In this document: positions 57,588-64,000 of the stretch, one piece after another
How positions within the stretch are numbered: position 1 is the stretch's first letter
Layout of the letters: every line of letters begins with the position of its first letter
Assembly: GCF_003966715.1 (NCBI RefSeq)
Contig: NZ_AP018907.1
Span: 1,910,001-1,974,000 of the forward strand
Source: Blastochloris tepida
Lineage (GTDB): Bacteria > Pseudomonadota > Alphaproteobacteria > Rhizobiales > Xanthobacteraceae
Direction of reading: 5' to 3'
Length of the DNA: 64,000 bases
Position numbers and translations under genes: made by a program
The notes under the pieces: generated by a model
Told to the model about the DNA's origin: nothing
The model's database searches: none
The model's input: only the letters and a program-made list of their open reading frames with translations

Positions 57588-59456
57588 TCAGAACTTCGCG
57601 TTGAGGTCGACCTGAAGAACGTCGACCGCGTAGGGGGCGCCGGCCACCTCGTTGGCGCTCATCCAGCGCGCCGAGGCCCACACTTTCGGGCCGAGGGCGA
57701 GGCTGGCGCCGATGATGTAGCCCTTGAGATTGGTGCCGCCGAGGCCGAAATCGGAGTCCGTGAAGGCGTCGATGACGGCGTCGGACTCCAGCCATTTGTA
57801 GGCGACGCTGACATTCCAGTCCCACAGCTCCTTCAGCTCCTTGTGGCCGACCGTCAGGCGCCCCATCCAGCCCTCATTGCCGCCGAAGTATTCGTTGTCG
57901 GGAAAGGGATAGGTGGCTGAGGACGCAAGCTGGTTGGCGCGCGCCCGCGCCGCCACCTGCTGGCGGTCCCAGGCGACATTCTGGACGTACTCGCCATCCA
58001 AGATGATGTGGATCGGGTCGAAGTGGGCGAGATCGAGCCGCCCGTTCAGCATCACATTGCGGAATGCCGAGGCGAGGCCGAAATACTGGTACTGCGGTTC
58101 GTTGGGGTCGGTGGGATCGAACGGCACGATGTCGCGCAGCATCATGTAGGTGTTGCCCTTCTGGGCAAACGACGGCCGCAGCGTGTCGGTGTCGCAGGTG
58201 TCTTTGGCATCGTCGGCCCGGCACGGGCTCGACACTTCCCCTTGGACGTTGGTGAAGTCGAAATAGGCGACGCCGAGCGTGAGGTCGATGTCGGAATCGA
58301 CCTTGAAGATGCCGCCGAACTGCGCCCCGAGCATCCATTTGTCGCGGCTCGGGAACTTGCCGATGACATCAACGGTGTCATAGGCGGTCAGGGTGGCGTT
58401 GAAATCGGTGTTGAACACCGGGAAGGCGCCGGCATTCAGGAACGGCGTGATGCCGGGCGCCACCTCGCTCTTGATCTGGATGGCGAAGCCGTCGAAGCCG
58501 AGATCCTTGTTGAAGACCAGATCCGTGGGCATGAAGAACGGATTGTCGAAGCGGCCGGCACTCAGCGTCACGTCCTCCCAGGGACGGTACTTGATGAAGG
58601 CGCGGTCGAGCCAGACCGCGTACTTGCTGAAATTGCCGCCCGAGCCGCCCAGCGTCTGGTTGAACGACACCGGCGAATTGGTCTCGCCGGTGGCGATGCG
58701 CATGCCCGCCGTGAAGCCGTCGAACAGGTCGGTGTCGAGCCCCAGCCGCGCCCGCAGGCGCACGCGGGTGCGGTCCTGATAGGTGTCGTAGCTCGGCCAA
58801 TAGAACGGGTTGAGGTCGTTGACGTTCCACGGGCTGCCGGTATTGATCGCATTGTAGTTGACGGCGCTGAACGGGTCGTTGCCATTCGGGAAGAAGTCGC
58901 CCTCGAAGCGGGCGCGGATGTCGCCGGAGAGGCGAATGCGCGACACCCATTCCGGCAGCGCGCCCGGCGCGGCCCAGCCCTCGGTCTTGGCCTTCGCCAT
59001 CACCTCCTGCTTGATCTCCTCGCGGATCTGCTTCTTGACCACTTCCGGCACGTAGGTGACGCGCTTGGTGCCGGGCGGCGACACCGCTTCGGCCGCCGCT
59101 GCTGCGGTCTTCTCGGCGCCATCGGCCTTCTTCGAGGCGTCGCGCAGCGCCTGCCGCGCCACATAGGCCTCGTCCTCGGCCTGCTTGATCAGCGCCTCCG
59201 CCTGCTCCTCGGAGAGCACGTTCTGCTTCACCAGCAGATTGATCAGATTGATGGTGGCGTTCGGCGAGGGCGCCGCGGCGCGCGACACGGTCGGCCGCTT
59301 CTCCTTTGCCGCCTCGCCCTTCGCGTCGCCATCCTGCGCCGCCGCCGGCATGGCGACGGCAACGCCGCACAGCGCGGCAGCAACCGGCGCAAAGGTGCGG
59401 CCGAGCCTGAAACTGCGCTCCACGAATTTCGTTTCCACGTCGATGCCCCATGCCAT
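57588..59456 (-). CDS. Putative outer-membrane porin
   Basis: A 622-residue beta-barrel protein of the putative porin group (Porin_5-like). The ATG at 59456 with GGAG 7 bases upstream starts MAWGIDVETKFVERSF. A long signal peptide ends near AMPAAA. Residues 55-150 form a coiled periplasmic part (SEEQAEALIKQAEDEAYVAR). The barrel from about 180 has SRIRLSGDIRARFEGDFF and a series of amphipathic strands ending in AVDVLQVDLNAKF with a terminal Phe. A periplasmic coiled-coil before the barrel suggests peptidoglycan or envelope linkage. Confidence 0.85.
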   Translation of the reverse strand: MAWGIDVETKFVERSFRLGRTFAPVAAALCGVAVAMPAAAQDGDAKGEAAKEKRPTVSRAAAPSPNATINLINLLVKQNVLSEEQAEALIKQAEDEAYVARQALRDASKKADGAEKTAAAAAEAVSPPGTKRVTYVPEVVKKQIREEIKQEVMAKAKTEGWAAPGALPEWVSRIRLSGDIRARFEGDFFPNGNDPFSAVNYNAINTGSPWNVNDLNPFYWPSYDTYQDRTRVRLRARLGLDTDLFDGFTAGMRIATGETNSPVSFNQTLGGSGGNFSKYAVWLDRAFIKYRPWEDVTLSAGRFDNPFFMPTDLVFNKDLGFDGFAIQIKSEVAPGITPFLNAGAFPVFNTDFNATLTAYDTVDVIGKFPSRDKWMLGAQFGGIFKVDSDIDLTLGVAYFDFTNVQGEVSSPCRADDAKDTCDTDTLRPSFAQKGNTYMMLRDIVPFDPTDPNEPQYQYFGLASAFRNVMLNGRLDLAHFDPIHIILDGEYVQNVAWDRQQVAARARANQLASSATYPFPDNEYFGGNEGWMGRLTVGHKELKELWDWNVSVAYKWLESDAVIDAFTDSDFGLGGTNLKGYIIGASLALGPKVWASARWMSANEVAGAPYAVDVLQVDLNAKF

Positions 59457-59512
59457 GCTGAAACTCCGCCTACTGAACACTCAAAGACCGTCGCCGATCG
59501 CTGTCGCCATTC

Positions 59513-60259
59513 TCACGTCGGCTTGTGTGCCGTGACGCGGGTGATGATCGGCATCGGCATGTCCTTGGGCGGCGGCTCGCGCAGCGTGAGACCGCCCAGC
59601 ACCTCGGTGCGGATGACCGCGTCGAGCTCGGGATTGCCGGTGGACGACACGAGCTGCACGCGGTTCACCCGGCCCGATTGGTCCGACCACAGCCGCACCT
59701 GGATGCGCATCACCGCGTGGCGAGTCTTCTGATTGGCCCGCAGCGCCGACTCGATCTGCGACTGCACCAGGCTGGCGTACCAGCCCCAGCGGCTGCCGCC
59801 CCCGCCGCCACCGGCGCCGAGAAAACCCTTGCCGCCCTTCTTGCCGCCGAGATTGAAGCCGTCGCCCGGCCCCTGCCCTTCGGCGTCGAGCGCGAGCGGC
59901 CCGGGCGGCGGCTCGTCATTGTTCGACTCCTTCGGCGGCTCGTCCTTCGGCGTCTCGACCGGCTGCTCCTCGATGATCTCCTGCTTCACCGGCGTCTGGT
60001 CGATGATCTTCTCCTCCGGCGGCGGCTGTTGCGGCGGCGGTGGAGGAGGCGGTGGCGGCGGCGGCGGCAGGACGTTGACGACGGTGAGATCCTGCACCTT
60101 GCGCGGCGGCTCGTCGTCGCCGCGGAGCAGCATCGCTACGCCCGCGCCGAAGACGAGGAGCACGAGCACGCCGGCGCCGATGGTGATGGCGCGACGGCGG
60201 GGCGACGGGCGGCCGTCGTCCTCGAACTCGTCCAGATCGCTCTCGCGCGGATCCATCAT
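59513..60259 (-). CDS. tonB: TonB-like energy transducer
   Basis: A 248-residue inner-membrane protein. Short cytoplasmic N-terminus, one membrane helix near residues 25-45 (GAGVLVLLVFGAGVAMLL), then a proline-rich spacer with twelve consecutive prolines near 64-75 and Glu/Pro runs. A Gly-rich hinge precedes the C-terminal TonB domain (YASLVQSQIESALRANQKTR to IRTEVLGGLTLREPPPKDMP). The start at 60259 is the first of two ATGs after GAGGACGC. It connects to ExbB/ExbD upstream in the operon. Confidence 0.88.
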   Translation of the reverse strand: MMDPRESDLDEFEDDGRPSPRRRAITIGAGVLVLLVFGAGVAMLLRGDDEPPRKVQDLTVVNVLPPPPPPPPPPPPQQPPPEEKIIDQTPVKQEIIEEQPVETPKDEPPKESNNDEPPPGPLALDAEGQGPGDGFNLGGKKGGKGFLGAGGGGGGSRWGWYASLVQSQIESALRANQKTRHAVMRIQVRLWSDQSGRVNRVQLVSSTGNPELDAVIRTEVLGGLTLREPPPKDMPMPIITRVTAHKPT

Positions 60260-60288
60260 GCGTCCTCGGCAGGCTTTCCCGGCTGCGC

Positions 60289-60693
60289 TCACTTCACCAG
60301 CGGCTTGGTGGCGAGGCCGACCTGGGTGATGCTGAGGCGGCCCAGCAGATCGAGAACGTCCATGACGTTCTGGTACTGGGTCTGGCTGTCGCCGCGCACC
60401 ACCACCGGGAATTCCGGCGTCAGCGCCCGCTGCTGGACCAGCCGCTGCTCGAGCTCGGACAGCGTCACCGGCACGGTGTCGAGAAAGATCTTGCCGTCAT
60501 TGGTGACGGTGATCGCCTTGGTGGTCTGCTGGGCGAGGCTCGGCGCGGCGCTGGCCTTCGGCAGGTTCACCTTCATGCCCTGCACCGTCGCCGTGGTCAT
60601 GATGATGAAGATCACCAGAAGCACATAGGCGAGATCGAGCATCGGCGTGATGTTGATGTCGTCGTACGGCTTGCTGTCGGATTGGACCTGCAT
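60289..60693 (-). CDS. exbD: ExbD/TolR family proton-channel subunit
   Basis: A 134-residue protein. The single helix NITPMLDLAYVLLVIFIIMT contains the essential aspartate of ExbD/TolR that carries protons. A periplasmic domain follows. It starts 3 bases after the exbB stop, so the two form a unit. Confidence 0.92.
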   Translation of the reverse strand: MQVQSDSKPYDDINITPMLDLAYVLLVIFIIMTTATVQGMKVNLPKASAAPSLAQQTTKAITVTNDGKIFLDTVPVTLSELEQRLVQQRALTPEFPVVVRGDSQTQYQNVMDVLDLLGRLSITQVGLATKPLVK

Positions 60694-60696
60694 GGC

Positions 60697-62733
60697 TCAC
60701 TCCGCGGCGAGGTTGTGCGGCCGGTCCGGCCGGCTGTGATAGGACTCGGCGATCCTCGTGACGAGCTCGTCGACGAAGACCTGCATGTCGCTGGTCGTGT
60801 CCTTGATGCGGGTGATGAGGTAGTTGTAGGCGAACAGCGCTGGGATCGCGACGCCGAGGCCGGCAACGGTGGCCACCAGCGCCGCGGCGATGCCGGGGGC
60901 GATGGCGTTGACGTTGACGTCGCCCGAGGCGGCGATCGAGGCGAAGGTGATCATCACGCCGATCACCGTGCCGAGCAGGCCGAGAAACGGCCCGCCGGAA
61001 ATGGCGATGGTCAGCACCACCATCTGCTTGTTCAGCCGCTGAGCCTCGCGCACGAAGCCGCTGTCCAGCACCGCGCGGATGGCGGCGATCGCTTGCGGCG
61101 ACAGCGAGCCGATGCGCCCATTGGCCATGAAGCGGCGGCGGATCTCCTGCATGCCGAGATGCAGCAGGTGATGGAGCGGCGCGCCGTGGATGGCCTTGCG
61201 GTCCTTCTCCGACGCCGCCCCGCCGAAGCGCACCGCGCCGTTGCCGGCCTCGTCGAGCTGCAGCAGCGCGTCGAGATCGCCGGACACCTCGCGGAACTCA
61301 CGCAGGAACAGCGCATTGCCGCGGGCGACGCGGTTGAGATAGGAGATCTTGTCGACGGTGACGATCCAGCTGATCACCGCCATGACGGCGAGGAGGCCGA
61401 TGACCACCCAGCCGTCGAGCGTCACCGATTTCAGGATCACCGCGAAATAGCCGCTGAACCAGCTCGCGGTCTCCTCGTCGACGCTGAACGCGATCAGCTT
61501 GGCGTGCTCGGGTCCCTGCCCGATCGCCGCCACCTTGAGGAAGCCGGCCGGGCGCGCCACCTTGGCGATCTGCAATTCGTCGATGTCGCCGACGAAGCCG
61601 GTCGCGGCAGGCGCCGCCTCGGCAGATGCGGCGGCCGGCGCTTCAGCCGACGGCGCAGCGGCCACAGGGGCGGTCGCGGCGGCATCGCCAGCCGGCGCGG
61701 TCGCCGATGCGTCGGCAGCCGGGGCGGTCACGGGTGCTGCGGCGGCATCCGCCGCTGGTGCCGCAGTTGAGGCGCCATCGCCGCCGATCCGCGCCGGGCC
61801 GGACATCGCCGGCAACGACGCGGCGAGCGTCGCGAACGGCGCGCCATCGACATAAAGGGTGATCTGGCCATTGGCCGCCGTCACCGCGAGGTGGCGCCAC
61901 GCCGCAGGCGCGATCGCCGGCCCCTCGCCGCTCTTCACCGTCGTTCCGTTCGCCGTCACCTCGACGAACGGCACACCATTGTCGAGCCCGATGACGAAGG
62001 CGTTCGCGCCGTCATGGCGCGCGTAGAGCGTAGCGCGCGGCTGCGGCGCCGCCATTTTCACCCACGCCGACCAGGAGAGCGCGCCGCCCTCGGCCACCGC
62101 CAGCGAGGGCGAGGCCGGCAGCAGCAGCGGCGTCTGGCCGTCGAGGCGCGCGCCCTGGCCGATGATCGCGCCATCGGCGCCCGGCACCACGGTCTGCGCG
62201 CTGTTGGCCCAGGCCGAGGAATCCTGCGCCGGCGTGCCGCGCTCGGCGAAATGATAGACCAGCAGCGTATCGGGGTCGTAGGTGCCCTTGGCATCGACCG
62301 CGGCCGGCGCCTTCGGATTGCCGAAATAGAGCCAGATGTCGCTCTTGGTGCCGGGCTTGAGATCCGGCACCGCCACCCACACCAGCGCCTCGCCGAGCAG
62401 CGAGTCGAACTTCTCGACGTGATGCTTCAGCGGCGTCTTGTCGTCACCGGCGACGAAGCGCAGATCGCCGCCATCCTCCTTGGCCGAGCCGAAGCGGAAA
62501 TTGCCGACATGCAGGCGCACCAGCACCGGGGTCGTGCCGATGGCATCGCTGATCGCGGCGCCCGAGGGGCCGGTGTCGATCGTGATCTTCTTGCGCAGCG
62601 TCCATTCGTCGTTCCACCACGCCGCAGCCGTCTCCGGCCACACCGACACGAGCGCCAGAAGAAGCAGCCGCGGCGCCAGCGCCTTCAGGCGCCCGAGGCG
62701 GCAGCGCGCCGGGTTGTCAGTTCGAGCCGTCAT
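60697..62733 (-). CDS. exbB: Large ExbB/TolQ-like protein with DUF2341 and LamG-like extracytoplasmic domains
   Basis: A 678-residue protein, about three times the usual ExbB length. Signal peptide 1-38; DUF2341 at 39-150 (WWNDEWTLRKKITID, LWVAVPDLKPG-like, IWLYFGNP); a LamG/concanavalin-like region at about 150-395 (ALSWSAWVKM, WRHLAVTAANGQITLYVDG, FVGDIDELQIAKVARP). An Ala/Pro-rich low-complexity insert sits at 321-378 within the LamG part. Then membrane helices near 440-460, 575-600 and 612-640 form the MotA/TolQ/ExbB domain (GGPFLGLLGTVIGVMITF). The first base of its ATG is the last of the tpsB stop. The lectin-like head would lie in the periplasm. Confidence 0.92.
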   Translation of the reverse strand: MTARTDNPARCRLGRLKALAPRLLLLALVSVWPETAAAWWNDEWTLRKKITIDTGPSGAAISDAIGTTPVLVRLHVGNFRFGSAKEDGGDLRFVAGDDKTPLKHHVEKFDSLLGEALVWVAVPDLKPGTKSDIWLYFGNPKAPAAVDAKGTYDPDTLLVYHFAERGTPAQDSSAWANSAQTVVPGADGAIIGQGARLDGQTPLLLPASPSLAVAEGGALSWSAWVKMAAPQPRATLYARHDGANAFVIGLDNGVPFVEVTANGTTVKSGEGPAIAPAAWRHLAVTAANGQITLYVDGAPFATLAASLPAMSGPARIGGDGASTAAPAADAAAAPVTAPAADASATAPAGDAAATAPVAAAPSAEAPAAASAEAAPAATGFVGDIDELQIAKVARPAGFLKVAAIGQGPEHAKLIAFSVDEETASWFSGYFAVILKSVTLDGWVVIGLLAVMAVISWIVTVDKISYLNRVARGNALFLREFREVSGDLDALLQLDEAGNGAVRFGGAASEKDRKAIHGAPLHHLLHLGMQEIRRRFMANGRIGSLSPQAIAAIRAVLDSGFVREAQRLNKQMVVLTIAISGGPFLGLLGTVIGVMITFASIAASGDVNVNAIAPGIAAALVATVAGLGVAIPALFAYNYLITRIKDTTSDMQVFVDELVTRIAESYHSRPDRPHNLAAE

Positions 62734-64000
62734 CAGAATTCACCCCAGAACCGGAAGGACAGGCGCGGATCGTGCGCCACCGTGACCTGCTGCGAGGTCA
62801 GCGGAACGCCGACCAGAACCAGACCGTTCAGGTATTCGAGCAGCCGGAAGCGGGTGCCGACGCCGTAGCTGGCCAAATTGAACTGATCGTCCTCCTCGGC
62901 CGCCGGATCCTTCACCATCACCCGCCCGACATCGCTGAAGACGAAGAAGCGCCAGTCATTGATGACGTTGAACTTGACCGGCTGGCCCTCGGCGTTCTCC
63001 AGCGTCTGCTCGAAGTGGCGGGCGAGATCGGGGCTGCGGAGCTCCAGCGTCGCCGAGCCGCCATAGTCGCCGAGCGCCTCCGACTCCAGATAGCCGCGTA
63101 CCGTATCGAGGCCGCCGATGCTGATCTGCTCGCTGGAGACCAGCGGCTGGTCGGCGATCTGCCCCTGCGCCTTGGCGAATGCCTGGAAGCCGCCCGGCAG
63201 ATCGTGGGTGTGCGAGACGTCGCCGTGCAGGATGAAGAAGTTGCCGCGCGAATTGTAGCGCTTGACGTCGAACTGCTCGGTATCGCTGCCGATGCCGCGC
63301 AGGTTCATGGTGGCGGTGAGGTTGGCCTGGGTCACCCGACCTTCGCCCTGCCACGTCGCGCCATAGCTCGCGACCAGCGGCACATAGGACACGGGCGACG
63401 TGAATTCGCCCTCGGCGAGCGAGATGACCTGCTCGAAATCCTTGTAGTCCACGCCGACCGACAGCGTGTGGAACAGCTCGCCGCGGCTCGGCAGCGTCAT
63501 CACCGCGCGGCCACCGAACACCTGACCGGGACCCACCACATTGACGCCGCCGACGGTGGCCACCGAGCTGTCCGACTTCAGGCCATAGAACAGCAGATTG
63601 AGCCAATCGGTCTCGGTGCGCGCCAGATAGGAGCCGGAAAAGACCTGCGCGTCGGCCGGGCGCTGGGGGGCCACCTGATAGGTGAAGGACAGCGAATGGC
63701 CGAGCTGCCACAGATTGTCGTAGCGCACCATCGCGTTGAGGCGCAGCGGCGTGGTGTCCGGGCTCTGGCGGTTGTTGAGCTCGATCGAGCCGTGCAGCGG
63801 GTGCTTGTCCTCGACATTGAGGTCGACATCGACAGTGCCGGGCGTGACGCCCGCCCGCAGCGCCGGGGTGACGCGCCGGTCGGGCCACTGGTTGAGCGAC
63901 ACGATGTCCTTGGTCACATCGTTGAAGTTGGGCAGCTTGCCCTCCTCCACCGAGCGCGCCTTGCGCTTGATCTCCGCGAGATCGTAGTAGCGCGAGCCCT
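62733..64000 (-). CDS. TpsB/ShlB/FhaC-type outer-membrane secretion protein (partial)
   Basis: The C-terminal 422 residues of a two-partner-secretion transporter of the Omp85 superfamily. The 5' end lies beyond the window. The end of a POTRA domain (RVTPALRAGVTPGTVDVDLN) is followed by the barrel with ELNNRQSPDTTPLRL, the conserved VRGYLESEALGDYGG motif of strand L6 and a terminal SFRFWGEF with a final aromatic residue. Such proteins thread a large TpsA exoprotein to the surface. The tpsA gene is not in view. The coupled exbB start is unusual for this class. Confidence 0.9.
   Translation of the reverse strand, partial: GSRYYDLAEIKRKARSVEEGKLPNFNDVTKDIVSLNQWPDRRVTPALRAGVTPGTVDVDLNVEDKHPLHGSIELNNRQSPDTTPLRLNAMVRYDNLWQLGHSLSFTYQVAPQRPADAQVFSGSYLARTETDWLNLLFYGLKSDSSVATVGGVNVVGPGQVFGGRAVMTLPSRGELFHTLSVGVDYKDFEQVISLAEGEFTSPVSYVPLVASYGATWQGEGRVTQANLTATMNLRGIGSDTEQFDVKRYNSRGNFFILHGDVSHTHDLPGGFQAFAKAQGQIADQPLVSSEQISIGGLDTVRGYLESEALGDYGGSATLELRSPDLARHFEQTLENAEGQPVKFNVINDWRFFVFSDVGRVMVKDPAAEEDDQFNLASYGVGTRFRLLEYLNGLVLVGVPLTSQQVTVAHDPRLSFRFWGEF

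Overview
This GC-rich window looks like a chromosomal segment from an alphaproteobacterium of the order Hyphomicrobiales (Rhizobiales). The evidence is the merged secE-nusG-rplKAJL-rpoBC-str-S10-spc ribosomal superoperon with tRNA-Trp just ahead of secE, alphaproteobacterial families such as PAS_5 and the transglutaminase-like cysteine peptidase, and intergenic palindromes of the type common in rhizobial and Bradyrhizobium/Rhodopseudomonas-like genomes. Genus and species cannot be decided from the sequence.

Layout. (1) 1-25 kb, minus strand: an almost uninterrupted block, in transcription order tRNA-Trp, secE, nusG, rplK, rplA, rplJ, rplL, rpoB, rpoC, a small secreted protein, rpsL, rpsG, fusA, tuf, rpsJ, rplC, rplD, rplW, rplB, rpsS, rplV, rpsC, rplP, rpmC, rpsQ, rplN, rplX, rplE, rpsN and rpsH (cut by the window edge). 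(2) 25-30 kb: tspO, then a molybdenum-related group (YqeB-like molybdo-hydroxylase accessory protein, ModD, a molbindin, and an ABC permease/ATPase pair with no binding protein). Two of its promoter regions share a Mo-box-like motif. (3) 30-41 kb: single genes and small operons, including two proteins of unknown function, thrS, a TetR regulator divergent from a small membrane protein, a polysaccharide deacetylase, a GNAT acetyltransferase, an IscU-like protein coupled to yidD, folE, hisI and a patatin-like lipase. (4) 42-48 kb: rhomboid protease, PAS_5 protein, double PilZ protein, EamA transporter, cysteine peptidase, lipoprotein, gamma carbonic anhydrase and a small membrane protein. (5) 48-55 kb: a surface-glycan locus with a GT4 glycosyltransferase, gmd, fcl, a WecG/TagA/CpsF transferase and manC, which together make GDP-fucose and GDP-mannose. 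(6) 56-64 kb, minus strand: a seven-gene operon joining a two-partner-secretion outer-membrane transporter (TpsB, cut at the edge) to a very large ExbB with a lectin-like extracellular region, ExbD, TonB, a porin, a coiled-coil periplasmic protein and a parvulin-type chaperone.

Two window-scale patterns stand out. Outside the ribosomal block the intergenic DNA holds several repeat families: a three-hairpin element of about 125 bp in five copies between 27 and 40.3 kb, a 472-477 bp element with 17-bp terminal inverted repeats in two copies, and several single palindromes. Separately, short-period tandem repeats occur at six places. Their periods are 14, 15 or 16 bp between genes but exactly 18 bp inside genes (gmd and the PAS_5 gene), where they add hexapeptide repeats without breaking the frame.

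The best candidate for an under-described system is the TpsB-ExbB-ExbD-TonB-porin operon. It suggests outer-membrane secretion or surface assembly linked to the proton motive force. The molybdenum group with its shared upstream motif comes next.
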